Origin: Burkholderia pyrrocinia | GTDB taxonomy: Bacteria; Pseudomonadota; Gammaproteobacteria; Burkholderiales; Burkholderiaceae | Length of the DNA stretch: 64,000 nt | Assembly: GCF_018417535.1 (NCBI RefSeq) | Contig: NZ_CP070977.1 | Span: 3,596,001-3,660,000, forward strand | Direction: 5' to 3' | Shown: piece after piece, positions 45,529 through 55,649 of the stretch | Position numbering within the stretch: the first letter of the stretch is position 1 | Layout of the letters: each line of letters opens with the position of its first letter | Made by a program: the position numbers and the translations under genes | Notes under the pieces: generated by a model | Database searches by the model: none | Told to the model about the DNA's origin: nothing | Seen by the model: the letters and a program-made list of their open reading frames with translations, nothing else

Positions 45529-46799
45529 ATGCGGAGACCCGCAAGCGCTTCGCGCAATTGCGGCAGATGTTCCTGCAGGAACGCGGCTCCGCGTCGCGGC
45601 TCGCGTTCACGGCGGGCAACACGGTGCGGCTGTGCGAGAGCGGCGGCGAATTCTTCCGGGCCCTGATCGAACGGATCGATGCCGCGCGCGAACAGGTGAT
45701 GCTCGAAACCTATATCTTCTGCGACGACGCGGCCGGCCGGCCGGTGTCGGACGCGCTGATCCGCGCGGCGCAGCGCGGCGTGCGCGTGCGCGTGATCACC
45801 GACGGCATCGGCACCGCGCGCCTGCCGCTGTTCGACACGTGGGCGCAATCCGGCGTCGAGCACTGCATCTACAACCGCTTCCTGTTCGGCCGCTTCGGTT
45901 TCTCGCGCACGCACCGCAAGCTCGCGGTGATCGATCGCGCGGCCGCGTTCTGCGGCGGCATCAACATCATCGACGACTACGCGCAAAACGGCACGACGCT
46001 GCCGTTTCCGCGCTGGGATTTCGCGGTCGAGATGGCGGGGCCCGCGGTGTCCGACGTGCGCGCCGCGTTCGAGTTGCAGTGGCACCGGATCCAGTTCGGC
46101 CACAAGCCGTATGCGCAGTACGCGGCCGGGCTGAATGGCGGCGAAGCGTTCCCCGACATGTTCCGGCGCTGGATGCGCAGCCACCGGTGGATCAAGGCCG
46201 GCGCGCTGCGGGTCGTGACGGAGCCGAGCGTCGCGTTCGTCGCGCGCGACAACGTCGTGAACCGCCGTGCGATCGAGAAGGCCTATCTCGCGGCGATCGG
46301 CCAGGCGCGCCAGCGGATCCTGCTCGCGAATCCGTACTTCATGCCGGGCCGCAAGCTGCGCCGCGCGCTGACGGGCGCCGCGCGGCGCGGCGTCGACGTG
46401 CGGATCCTGATCGGCCGCAAGGAGTTCGCGGCGCTCGATACGGCCGTGCCGTTCCTCTATCACACGCTGCTGCGCGCGGGCGTGCGCGTCGCCGAATACG
46501 ACAAGACGATGCTGCACGGCAAGGTGGCCGTGATCGACGACAACTGGGCGACGGTCGGCTCGTCGAATCTGGACGCGCTGAGCCTGATGCTGAACAATGA
46601 AGCGAACGTCGTGCTGGTGCGCTACGATGCGGTCACGAACGAACTGCGCGACGCGATCGCGGCCGCGTTCGCCGATGGCCGGGAGATCGACCCCGCGCGC
46701 TTCGCCGCGCGCCCGCGCATCGAGCGTATGCTGAACTGGCTCGCCTATACGGCGTATCGCGTCGTGATGAAGGCGCTGACGGTCGGTAGTTACGACTGA
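45525..46799 (+). CDS. clsB: Cardiolipin synthase B
   Basis: The product is 424 residues, ClsB size. Two HKD motifs are present: 'HRKLAVIDRAAAFCGGINI' (about residue 130) and 'HGKVAVIDDNWATVGSSNLD' (about residue 331). It joins phosphatidyl groups to make cardiolipin at the inner membrane. It is translationally coupled to nudB. The C-terminus has a hydrophobic end ('LNWLAYTAYRVVMKAL'). Confidence 0.92.
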   Translation: MNAETRKRFAQLRQMFLQERGSASRLAFTAGNTVRLCESGGEFFRALIERIDAAREQVMLETYIFCDDAAGRPVSDALIRAAQRGVRVRVITDGIGTARLPLFDTWAQSGVEHCIYNRFLFGRFGFSRTHRKLAVIDRAAAFCGGINIIDDYAQNGTTLPFPRWDFAVEMAGPAVSDVRAAFELQWHRIQFGHKPYAQYAAGLNGGEAFPDMFRRWMRSHRWIKAGALRVVTEPSVAFVARDNVVNRRAIEKAYLAAIGQARQRILLANPYFMPGRKLRRALTGAARRGVDVRILIGRKEFAALDTAVPFLYHTLLRAGVRVAEYDKTMLHGKVAVIDDNWATVGSSNLDALSLMLNNEANVVLVRYDAVTNELRDAIAAAFADGREIDPARFAARPRIERMLNWLAYTAYRVVMKALTVGSYD

Positions 46800-46830
46800 C
46801 GCAGACTAAGCATTCGCTTCAAAAAATCTG

Positions 46831-46848
46831 TCCGCACGTTCGTGCGGA
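46831..46848. other. Perfect palindrome after clsB
   Basis: TCCGCACG-TT-CGTGCGGA begins 32 nt past the clsB stop, with an A-run to its left. It could be a 3'-end hairpin, or a regulator site belonging to the TetR intergenic region. No T-tract follows on the plus strand. Confidence 0.35.
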
Positions 46849-46957
46849 AAAGCCGCTCCGGTCCCGCCGGAATCGCGCAAAATAGCGGCTCGGTTAGACA
46901 CCGGTTTCTAATAATTTCCTTGTTTCGCGAGCGGCCGCACTCAATAATAGTACGGCC

Positions 46958-46975
46958 GTTCGATTTTATTCGAAC
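46958..46975. promoter_or_regulatory. Inverted repeat before the TetR gene
   Basis: GTTCGA-TTTTAT-TCGAAC is a perfect inverted repeat 25 nt before the TetR start. A second CGAACGG (46979-46985) matches CCGTTCG at 46956-46962, adding a further overlapping repeat. It is a plausible autoregulatory operator. Confidence 0.5.
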
Positions 46976-46999
46976 CCCCGAACGGTTACAGAAATAGCT

Positions 47000-47599
47000 A
47001 TGCGAAAAGGCGAACAGACGCGTGCCGCGATACTTGAAGCTGCTTTGGACCTCGCCAGCCGTGACGGGCTGGAGGGGCTGACGATCGGCCTGCTGGCCGA
47101 GCGCATGCAGATGAGCAAGAGCGGCGTGTTCGCGCACTTCGGATCGCGCGAGGACCTGCAGGTCGAGGTCGTCCGCGAGTATCACCATCGTTTCGAAAAC
47201 GAGGTGTTCTTTCCGAGCCTGCGCGAAGCGCGCGGTCTACCGCGTTTGCGGGCGATGCTGGCGCGCTGGATCGAGAAGCGCATCCAGGAGGTGACGACCG
47301 GGTGCATCTACATCAGCGGCGCAGTGGAGTACGACGATCGGCCGGACAGCCCCGTGCGCGAGCAGTTGATCGCGAGCGTGACGGCCTGGCGTGCCGCGTT
47401 GCTGCGCGCCATTTCGCAGGCGATGGAGGAGGGGCATCTGCGCCCGGATACCGATCCGGACCTGATGCTCTTCGAGTTGTACAGCTTCACGCTCGGCCTG
47501 CATCACGACGCACGTTTCCTGCATTCGCCGGACGCCGTGCGCCTCACGTGGGCCGCGCTGGAAAAGACGATTGTTTCGTATCAGAGCGAGAGCCGTTAG
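47000..47599 (+). CDS. TetR-family regulator of the beta-oxidation genes
   Basis: The product is 199 residues. The N-terminal helix-turn-helix is 'LTIGLLAERMQMSKSGVFAH' then 'FGSREDLQ' (about residues 26-53). The C-terminal ligand domain is of the TetR_C_13-like type. It lies 58 nt before the acyl-CoA dehydrogenase and probably represses that set in response to an acyl-CoA, like FadR/PsrA-type TetR proteins; this is inference from position. Confidence 0.88.
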   Translation: MRKGEQTRAAILEAALDLASRDGLEGLTIGLLAERMQMSKSGVFAHFGSREDLQVEVVREYHHRFENEVFFPSLREARGLPRLRAMLARWIEKRIQEVTTGCIYISGAVEYDDRPDSPVREQLIASVTAWRAALLRAISQAMEEGHLRPDTDPDLMLFELYSFTLGLHHDARFLHSPDAVRLTWAALEKTIVSYQSESR

Positions 47600-47657
47600 C
47601 GGCGCGTGACACGCCCGCCAGGAGCTCGAGCCGTTTTGCCCACCTTTGGAGAGAGTC

Positions 47658-49445
47658 ATGGGACAGTACGCCGCGCCGCTGCGCGACATGCAATTCGTGT
47701 TGCACGAGCTTCTGAACGTCGAAGCCGAAGTCAAGCAAATGCCCAAGCATGCGGACCTCGACGCCGACACGATCAACCAGGTCCTCGAAGAAGCGGGCAA
47801 GTTCTGCTCCGAGGTGCTGTTCCCGTTGAACCAGGTCGGCGACCGCGAAGGCTGCACGTATGAAGGCGACGGCGTCGTGAAGACCCCGACCGGCTTCAAG
47901 GAGGCGTACCGGCAATACGTCGAGGCCGGCTGGCCGGCACTCGGCTGCGATCCGGACTACGGCGGCCAGGGCCTGCCCGCGTTCGTGAACAACGCGCTCT
48001 ACGAAATGATGAACTCGGCGAACCAGGCATGGACGATGTATCCGGGCCTGTCGCACGGCGCGTACGAATGCCTGCACGCGCACGGCGCGCCGGAACTGCA
48101 GAAGGCCTACCTGCCGAAGCTCGTGACGGGCGAATGGACCGGCACGATGTGCCTGACCGAGCCGCACTGCGGCACCGACCTCGGCATCCTGCGCACCAAG
48201 GCCGAACCGAACGGCGACGGCTCCTACTCGATCAGCGGCACGAAGATCTTCATCTCGAGCGGCGAACACGACATGGCGGAGAACATCGTCCACCTGGTGC
48301 TCGCGCGCCTGCCGGACGCGCCGCAGGGCACGAAGGGCATCTCGCTGTTCATCGTGCCGAAATTCATTCCCGACGCGTCGGGTGCGCCGGGCGAGCGCAA
48401 CGGCATCAAGTGCGGCTCGATCGAGCACAAGATGGGCATCCACGGCAACTCGACCTGCGTGATGAACCTCGACAACGCGAAGGGCTGGATGGTCGGCGAG
48501 CCGAACAAGGGCTTGAACGCGATGTTCGTGATGATGAACGCGGCCCGTCTCGGCGTTGGCGCGCAGGGCCTCGGCCTCACGGAAGTCGCGTACCAGAACT
48601 CGCTCACGTATGCGAAGGAGCGCCTGCAGATGCGCTCGCTGACGGGCCCGAAGGCACCGGACAAGCCGGCCGACCCGATCATCGTGCACCCGGACGTGCG
48701 CCGCATGCTGCTCACGCAGAAGGCGTACGCGGAAGGCGCGCGCGCGTTCACGTACTGGTCCGCGCTGCAGATCGACAAGGAACTGTCGCACGCCGATGAA
48801 GCGGTGCGCAAGGAAGCGGCCGACCTCGTCGCGCTGCTCACGCCGATCATCAAGGCGTTCCTGACCGACAACGCGTTCGAGTGCACGAACCACGCGATGC
48901 AGATCTACGGCGGCCACGGCTTCATCTCCGAGTGGGGCATGGAGCAGTATGTGCGCGACGCGCGGATCAACATGATCTACGAAGGCACGAACTCGATCCA
49001 GTCGCTCGACCTGCTGGGCCGCAAGGTGCTCGGCGACATGGGCGCGAAGCTGAAGAAGTTCGGCAAGCTCGTGACGGAATTCGCGGAAGCCGAAGGCGTG
49101 AAGCCGGAAATGGCCGAGTTCATCAACCCGCTCGCCGACATCGGCGACAAGGTGCAGAAGCTGACGATGGAAATCGGCATGAAGGCGATGCAGAACCCGG
49201 ACGAAGTCGGCGCTGCCGCCGTGCCGTACCTGCGCACTGTCGGCCACCTGGTGTTCTCGTACTTCTGGGCGCGGATGGCGCGCCTCGCACTCGACAACGA
49301 AGCGTCGGGCGATCCGTTCTACAAGTCGAAGCTCGCGACGGCCCGCTTCTACTTCGCGCGCCTGCTGCCCGAGACGGCGTCGACGATCCGCGCCGCGCGC
49401 GCCGGCTCGAAGACGCTGATGGAAGTCGACGAATCGCTGTTCTGA
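47658..49445 (+). CDS. Acyl-CoA dehydrogenase (FadE-like, long form)
   Basis: The product is 595 residues. Acyl-CoA dehydrogenase features: 'MCLTEPHCGTDLGILRTKA' (FAD/acyl site, about residue 162), 'MNAARLGVGAQGLGLTEVAY' (about 294-313), and 'QIYGGHGFISEWGMEQYVRD' then 'YEGTNSIQSLDLLGRKVL'. The catalytic glutamate is in 'IYEGTN'. The C-terminal extension past residue 450 marks the long form found beside FadN-type enzymes. GGAGAGAG precedes ATG 47658. It carries out the first step of fatty acid beta-oxidation. Confidence 0.93.
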   Translation: MGQYAAPLRDMQFVLHELLNVEAEVKQMPKHADLDADTINQVLEEAGKFCSEVLFPLNQVGDREGCTYEGDGVVKTPTGFKEAYRQYVEAGWPALGCDPDYGGQGLPAFVNNALYEMMNSANQAWTMYPGLSHGAYECLHAHGAPELQKAYLPKLVTGEWTGTMCLTEPHCGTDLGILRTKAEPNGDGSYSISGTKIFISSGEHDMAENIVHLVLARLPDAPQGTKGISLFIVPKFIPDASGAPGERNGIKCGSIEHKMGIHGNSTCVMNLDNAKGWMVGEPNKGLNAMFVMMNAARLGVGAQGLGLTEVAYQNSLTYAKERLQMRSLTGPKAPDKPADPIIVHPDVRRMLLTQKAYAEGARAFTYWSALQIDKELSHADEAVRKEAADLVALLTPIIKAFLTDNAFECTNHAMQIYGGHGFISEWGMEQYVRDARINMIYEGTNSIQSLDLLGRKVLGDMGAKLKKFGKLVTEFAEAEGVKPEMAEFINPLADIGDKVQKLTMEIGMKAMQNPDEVGAAAVPYLRTVGHLVFSYFWARMARLALDNEASGDPFYKSKLATARFYFARLLPETASTIRAARAGSKTLMEVDESLF

Positions 49446-49450
49446 CGCGA

Positions 49451-49483
49451 GTCCGGGCGGTGCGCCGAGCGCGCCGCCCGGAC
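49451..49483. other. Strong hairpin between the acyl-CoA dehydrogenase and FadN-like genes
   Basis: GTCCGGGCGG pairs perfectly with CCGCCCGGAC across a 13-nt loop, six bases after the stop. There is no T-tract. It may stabilise the upstream mRNA or set the ratio of the two gene products. Confidence 0.45.
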
Positions 49484-49558
49484 GCAACGGTTCCTGGTAC
49501 TCACTTCGCCGTGCAGCCCTCACATCCCGCGCTGCACGACACTATCCGGAGACATCCC

Positions 49559-51994
49559 GTGAGCAATTTCCTGATTCGCAAGGTCGCCGTGCTGGGCGCC
49601 GGCGTGATGGGCGCGCAGATCGCCGCGCACCTCATCAACGCGCGCGTGCCGGTGCTGCTGTTCGACCTGCCGGCCAAGGAAGGCCCGAAAAACGCGATCG
49701 CGCTGAAGGCGATCGAGAACCTGAAGAAGCTGTCGCCCGCGCCGTTCGGCGTGAAGGACGACGCGAAGTACCTCGAAGCGGCGAACTACGAAGACGACAT
49801 CGCGAAGCTGGCCGAATGCGACGTCGTGATCGAGGCGATCGCCGAACGGATGGACTGGAAGCACGACCTGTACAAGAAGGTCGCGCCGCACATCGCACCG
49901 AACGCGATCTTCGCGACCAACACGTCGGGCCTGTCGATCACGAAGCTGTCCGAAGGGTTCTCGGACGAGCTGAAGTCGCGCTTCTGCGGCGTGCACTTCT
50001 TCAACCCGCCGCGCTACATGCACCTCGTCGAGCTGATCCCGACCGCGCATACGCGCCCGGAAATCCTCGACCAGCTCGAGACGTTCCTGACGAGCATCGT
50101 CGGCAAGGGCGTCGTGCGCGCGAAGGACACGCCGAACTTTATCGCGAACCGCGTCGGCATCTTCTCGATCCTCGCGGTGATCACCGAGGCCGCGAAGTTC
50201 GGCCTGCGCTTCGACGAAGTCGACGACCTGACGGGCAGCCGTCTCGGCCGCGCGAAGTCGGCGACGTTCCGCACCGCGGACGTGGTCGGCCTCGACACGA
50301 TGGCGCACGTGATCAAGACGATGCAGGACAACCTCGCCGACGATCCGTTCTTCCCGGTCTACCAGACGCCCGCCGTGCTCGCCGAACTGGTGAAGCAGGG
50401 CGCGCTCGGCCAGAAAACGGGCGGCGGTTTCTACAAGAAGGAAGGCAAGGCGATCAAGGTGCTCGACGCGAAGACGGGCACCTATGTCGACTCGGGCGCG
50501 AAGGCTGACGAAACTGTCGGCCGCATCCTGAAGCGTCCGCCGGCCGAGCGCCTGAAGCTGCTGCGCGAGACGGACCATCCGCATGCGCAGTTCCTGTGGT
50601 CGATCTTCCGCGACGTGTTCCACTACATCGGCGTGCATCTCGAGTCGATCGCCGACAACGCGCGCGACGTCGACCTCGCGATCCGCTGGGGCTTCGGCTG
50701 GAACGAAGGCCCGTTCGAGGGCTGGCAGGCCGCCGGCTGGAAGCAGGTCGCCGAGTGGGTGCAGGAAGACATCGCGGCCGGCAAGGCGCTCGCGAACGTG
50801 CCGCTGCCGTCGTGGGTGCTCGAAGGCCCGGTTGCCGAGCAGGGCGGCGTGCACACGGCCGAAGGCTCGTGGGCACCGGCGGCGCAGCGCTTCGTGCCGC
50901 GTTCGGACCTCGCGGTCTACGGCAAGCAGGTCTTCCGTGCGCCGCTGCTCGGCGAAGCGGGTGCCGATCCGAAGTCGTACGGCAAGACGCTGTTCGAGAC
51001 CGACGCGGTGCGCGCCTGGGTCGACGACCGTGCGGGCGAGGACGACGTCGTGATCGTGTCGTTCAAGTCGAAGATGAACACGATCGGACCGAGCGTGATC
51101 GACGGGCTCGTGCAGGCGATCGAACTCGCGGAGAAGGACTACAAGGGCGTGGTGATCTGGCAGCCGACGTCGCTGAAGCTCGGCACGCCGGGCGGCCCGT
51201 TCTCGGCCGGCGCGAACCTCGAAGAGGCGATGCCCGCGTTCATGATGGGCGGCGCGAAGGGCATCGAGCCGTTCGTGAAGAAGTTCCAGGAAGGCATGCT
51301 GCGCGTGAAATACGCGAACGTGCCGGTCGTCGCGGCCGTGTCGGGCATTGCGCTCGGCGGCGGGTGCGAGCTGATGCTGCACAGCGCGAAGCGCGTCGTG
51401 CACGTCGAGAGCTACATCGGTCTCGTCGAAGTGGGCGTCGGCCTGGTGCCGGCGGGCGGCGGTCTGAAGGAAGCGGCACTGCGCGCGGCGGAAGCGGCAA
51501 CGGCCGCGAACGCGACCACCGACATCCTGAAGTTCGTCACGAAGTCGTTCGAGAACGCGGCAATGGCGAAGGTGTCGGCGTCCGCGCACGACGCACGTGC
51601 GATGGGCTACCTGAAGCCGTCCGACACGATCGTCTTCAACGTGTTCGAACTGCTCGACACCGCGAAGAAGGAAGCGCGCGCACTGGCCGCCACCGGCTAT
51701 CGCGCACCGCTTCGGGCGAAGGACGTGCCGGTCGCGGGCCGCTCGGCGATCGCGACGATCAAGGCATCGCTCGTCAACATGCGTGACGGCCGCTTCATCA
51801 GCGACCACGACTACCTGATCGCGAGCCGCATCGCCGAAGCCGTGTGCGGCGGCGACGTCGAAGCCGGCAGCCTCGTCGACGAGCAGTGGCTGCTCGCGCT
51901 CGAGCGCCGCGCGTTCGTCGAGCTGCTCGGCACGCAGAAGACGCAGGAACGGATCATGGGCATGTTGCAGACCGGCAAGCCGGTGCGTAACTGA
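49559..51994 (+). CDS. FadN-type 3-hydroxyacyl-CoA dehydrogenase/enoyl-CoA hydratase
   Basis: The product is 811 residues from GTG 49559 (GGAG at 49548-49551). The NAD-binding dehydrogenase domain comes first ('VAVLGAGVMGAQIAAHLINA', residues about 9-28; 'HFFNPPRYMHLVELIPT' near 149; 'IANRVGIFSI'), and a crotonase domain comes last ('GGPFSAGANLEEAM' and 'GIALGGGCELMLHSAKRVVH', about residue 545-620). This is the reverse of E. coli FadB/FadJ order and matches the Bacillus FadN arrangement. The two crotonase glutamates are both visible. It does steps two and three of beta-oxidation. Downstream thiolase is 70 nt away. Confidence 0.92.
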   Translation: MSNFLIRKVAVLGAGVMGAQIAAHLINARVPVLLFDLPAKEGPKNAIALKAIENLKKLSPAPFGVKDDAKYLEAANYEDDIAKLAECDVVIEAIAERMDWKHDLYKKVAPHIAPNAIFATNTSGLSITKLSEGFSDELKSRFCGVHFFNPPRYMHLVELIPTAHTRPEILDQLETFLTSIVGKGVVRAKDTPNFIANRVGIFSILAVITEAAKFGLRFDEVDDLTGSRLGRAKSATFRTADVVGLDTMAHVIKTMQDNLADDPFFPVYQTPAVLAELVKQGALGQKTGGGFYKKEGKAIKVLDAKTGTYVDSGAKADETVGRILKRPPAERLKLLRETDHPHAQFLWSIFRDVFHYIGVHLESIADNARDVDLAIRWGFGWNEGPFEGWQAAGWKQVAEWVQEDIAAGKALANVPLPSWVLEGPVAEQGGVHTAEGSWAPAAQRFVPRSDLAVYGKQVFRAPLLGEAGADPKSYGKTLFETDAVRAWVDDRAGEDDVVIVSFKSKMNTIGPSVIDGLVQAIELAEKDYKGVVIWQPTSLKLGTPGGPFSAGANLEEAMPAFMMGGAKGIEPFVKKFQEGMLRVKYANVPVVAAVSGIALGGGCELMLHSAKRVVHVESYIGLVEVGVGLVPAGGGLKEAALRAAEAATAANATTDILKFVTKSFENAAMAKVSASAHDARAMGYLKPSDTIVFNVFELLDTAKKEARALAATGYRAPLRAKDVPVAGRSAIATIKASLVNMRDGRFISDHDYLIASRIAEAVCGGDVEAGSLVDEQWLLALERRAFVELLGTQKTQERIMGMLQTGKPVRN

Positions 51995-52008
51995 GCGAGC
52001 GCATAACT

Positions 52009-52054
52009 TTGTATGGGATCGGAGTAAGCGCTGAAGCGCCGACTCCGATCGACA
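52009..52054 (+). other. 46-nt conserved hairpin element, copy 2 (thiolase leader)
   Basis: Copy 2 of the element also found at 27372-27417. Stem GATCGGAGT (52017-52025) pairs perfectly with ACTCCGATC (52042-52050); inner GCGC/GCGC closes the same TGAA loop. GACTCC (52041-52046) can alternatively pair with GGAGTC (52055-52060), which includes the thiolase Shine-Dalgarno. It ends ten nt before the thiolase start. Confidence 0.65.
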
Positions 52055-52064
52055 GGAGTCTCAA

Positions 52065-53264
<1,200 letters not shown>

Positions 53265-53287
53265 GCGGGACGCGACGAAAAGCGACG

Positions 53288-53323
53288 ACGGTGTGCGGGC
53301 CACGAGCTCGCGCACCGTTTTTT
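53288..53323 (+). terminator. Rho-independent terminator after the thiolase
   Basis: ACGGTGTGCG (53288-53297) pairs with CGCGCACCGT (53309-53318, one G-U), followed by TTTTTT (53318-53323). It separates the thiolase from the enoyl-CoA hydratase gene. Confidence 0.88.
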
Positions 53324-53356
53324 CATTCCGATAGAGGAAAGTCAAAGGAGACGGTT

Positions 53357-54124
53357 GTGGCCGAAATTCAAGTGGAACGCGCCGACGGCGTAATGACGAT
53401 CACGATTGCGCGCCCGGCGAAGAAGAACGCGCTGACGGCAGCGATGTACCAGACGATGGCCGATGCGCTCGCCGACGCGCAGGAAGACAAGGCGATCCGC
53501 GTGATCCTGCTGCGCGGCAGCGACGGCAATTTCAGCGCGGGGAACGATCTCGAGGATTTCCTGAAGGCGCCGCCGAAGGACGATAACGCGTCGGTGTTCC
53601 AGTTTCTCGCACGGATCAGCGGTGCGCAGAAACCGATCGTCGCCGCGGTGCCGGGCATCGCGGTCGGCGTCGGCGTGACGATGCTGCTGCACTGCGATCT
53701 GGTCTATGCGGCCGACACCGCGACGTTCTCGCTGCCGTTCGCGCAACTCGGGCTGTGCCCGGAAGCCGCATCGAGCGTGTTGCTGCCGCGCCTGGCCGGC
53801 CATCAGGTCGCCGCCGAGAAGCTGCTGCTCGGCGAGGCGTTCGACGCGCTGGAAGCGCACCGGATCGGCATCGTCAATCGCGTGCTGCCGGCCGCCGAGC
53901 TCGACGCGTTCGCGGCGAAGCAGGCGGCGAAGCTTGCGGCGCTGCCGGCGTCGTCGCTGCGCGTGACGAAGGCGCTGTTGAAGGATACGGGTGGCGTGGC
54001 TACCGCCGCGCGGATGACCGAGGAGGCAGGCCACTTCTCCACGATGCTGCGCGCGCCGGAAGCGCGCGAGGCGATGACGGCGTTCTTCGAGAAGCGCAAG
54101 CCGGATTTCCGTCAGTTCGACTGA
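53357..54124 (+). CDS. Enoyl-CoA hydratase/isomerase family protein
   Basis: The product is 255 residues from GTG 53357, supported by AAGGAG (53345-53350). Crotonase fold features: 'SDGNFSAGNDLEDFLKAP' (about residue 54), 'AAVPGIAVGVGVTMLLHCDL' and 'FSLPFAQLGLCPEAASSVLL'. It resembles the enoyl-CoA hydratase/isomerase group acting on unsaturated fatty acyl-CoA. It follows the beta-oxidation set but has its own upstream terminator and ribosome-binding site, so it may be expressed separately. Confidence 0.88.
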   Translation: MAEIQVERADGVMTITIARPAKKNALTAAMYQTMADALADAQEDKAIRVILLRGSDGNFSAGNDLEDFLKAPPKDDNASVFQFLARISGAQKPIVAAVPGIAVGVGVTMLLHCDLVYAADTATFSLPFAQLGLCPEAASSVLLPRLAGHQVAAEKLLLGEAFDALEAHRIGIVNRVLPAAELDAFAAKQAAKLAALPASSLRVTKALLKDTGGVATAARMTEEAGHFSTMLRAPEAREAMTAFFEKRKPDFRQFD

Positions 54125-54175
54125 CGGAGCAGGCCGCGCCGGCGGCGGTCGGCCGGCGTGATCCCGCGATCGCGA

Positions 54176-55018
54176 TCAGGCCGTGCCGTAGTCGACGTGG
54201 CCGGTTTCGCGGCAGAAGCTGACGAGCCGCAGGCCGGCCGCCTTCGCGATCTCGATCGCGAGCGACGAAGGCGCGGAGATTGTCGCGACCATCGGGATGC
54301 CGACCCGTGCGGCCTTGCGCACGAGCTCGTAGCTGGCGCGGCTCGACAGGAACACGAAACCGTCGGTCGTGTCGACGCGCGACAGCACGAGCGAGCCGAT
54401 CAGCTTGTCCAGCGCGTTGTGGCGGCCGACGTCCTCGAACGCGATCCGGATCGCGCCTGTTGCGTCGCACCACGCGGCCGCATGCAGGCCGCCCGTGAGC
54501 TGCGTGAGCGCCTGGTGGGCCGGCAGCGCATGTGCCGCGCGCGCCAGCGCGTCGGGTGCGAGGCGCGCGAGAAAGCCCGTGTCGGGCACGCGTTCGGGCG
54601 CGAGGTCGAGCAGATCGATGCTTTCGATCCCGCATACGCCGCAGCCGGTGCGCCCCGCCAGCGCGCGGCGCCGGTCCTTCAGTGCGGCGAACGCCTGCTG
54701 GACGACTTCCAGGTGCACTTCCGCGTGCGGCAGCGGCGCGTCGGCGTGCAGGATCACCTCGATGTCCTTGATGTCGCTGCCGCGCGCGACGATCCCTTCC
54801 GAGATCGCGAAGCCGACCGCGAACGCTTCGAGGTCGCACGGCGTACACATCATCACCGCGTGCGAGATGCCGTTGAAGACGAGTGCGACGGGCCATTCCT
54901 GGCCTACATGGTCGTGCGCGGTTTCGACGGTGCCGCCGCGCGTGCGGCTCACGGACAGTTCGATCGCGCCGCGCGGCTCGGCGCGCAGTTCGTCTGTTTC
55001 GGTCGGATTCACGAGCAC
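54176..55018 (-). CDS. fdhD: Formate dehydrogenase accessory sulfurtransferase FdhD
   Basis: The product is 280 residues from a GTG start. The signature 'GRTGCGVCGIESI' carries the CxxC pair used for sulfur transfer, with 'FNGISHAVMMCTPCDLEAFA' (about residues 49-68) and 'AFEDVGRHNALDKLIG'. FdhD passes sulfur from IscS to the molybdenum cofactor of formate dehydrogenase. No formate dehydrogenase genes are in the window. The divergent neighbour is a nitrate-reductase-associated protein. Confidence 0.94.
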   Translation of the reverse strand: MLVNPTETDELRAEPRGAIELSVSRTRGGTVETAHDHVGQEWPVALVFNGISHAVMMCTPCDLEAFAVGFAISEGIVARGSDIKDIEVILHADAPLPHAEVHLEVVQQAFAALKDRRRALAGRTGCGVCGIESIDLLDLAPERVPDTGFLARLAPDALARAAHALPAHQALTQLTGGLHAAAWCDATGAIRIAFEDVGRHNALDKLIGSLVLSRVDTTDGFVFLSSRASYELVRKAARVGIPMVATISAPSSLAIEIAKAAGLRLVSFCRETGHVDYGTA

Positions 55019-55134
55019 TCCCGTTGATTCGAAGCACGGCCGGCGGACAATCGTGTCCGCCGGCCGCGCGTAGAGGTTCTAAAATACCTCAGGCAGGCCG
55101 GCCGCGCCGGCATCCGCCACGTCAGGTAACGACC

Positions 55135-55617
55135 ATGGGACTCAGCGACGCTCCGTTGCTATTCAACTTCGAACACGATTCGTCGGAAAACTTCACGTAC
55201 ATCCCGATGATCGTGCGTTTCAACCTCGACCGTTTCGGTCTGCGGATCTCGCTCGAGCAATGGCAGTTGCTGCCGCTCGAGGACCGCAAGCTGCTCGCGC
55301 GCTTTCCGGCCGACGACGACACCGCGATCGAGCCCAACTTCGATCACGCGCTGTTCGAAATGCTGCGCACGCATGCCGATCTGGAACCGTCGTGGTTCCA
55401 GCCCGACGAGCGGCCGACCTGGCGCGCGATCGACACGGTGCCGGAGTCGCTCGTACAGCAGAGCGCGCTGGCCGGGCTGTCGGCGCCCGCGCTCGCGCAG
55501 TGGCAGCGGCTCGCGCCGTTCCAGCGCTATGTGTTGGTGAAGCTGTCGCGCAAGCCGAAGCTGAATCACGATTTCCTGCCCGCGATGCGCGAGTTCGGGC
55601 TGACGGCCACGCACTGA
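55135..55617 (+). CDS. Nitrate reductase-associated protein family member
   Basis: The product is 160 residues. I recognise the pattern of the small 'nitrate reductase associated' family: 'FEHDSSENFTYIPMIVRFNL' (about residues 11-30), 'RFGLRISLEQWQLLPLEDR', and 'LARFPADDD'. Such proteins are found near molybdoenzymes; the mechanism is unclear. It diverges from fdhD, another molybdoenzyme accessory gene, which supports a shared theme. The ribosome-binding site is weak. Confidence 0.75.
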   Translation: MGLSDAPLLFNFEHDSSENFTYIPMIVRFNLDRFGLRISLEQWQLLPLEDRKLLARFPADDDTAIEPNFDHALFEMLRTHADLEPSWFQPDERPTWRAIDTVPESLVQQSALAGLSAPALAQWQRLAPFQRYVLVKLSRKPKLNHDFLPAMREFGLTATH

Positions 55618-55649
55618 CGGGCCGCGTGCCGCGCCGCGGCGCTCGCCCG

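Noticed and set aside
49520..51808. 762-codon minus-strand open frame opposite the FadN-type gene
   Set aside because: Composition is typical of an antisense shadow (Arg/Val/His/Asp-rich), with no recognisable domain.
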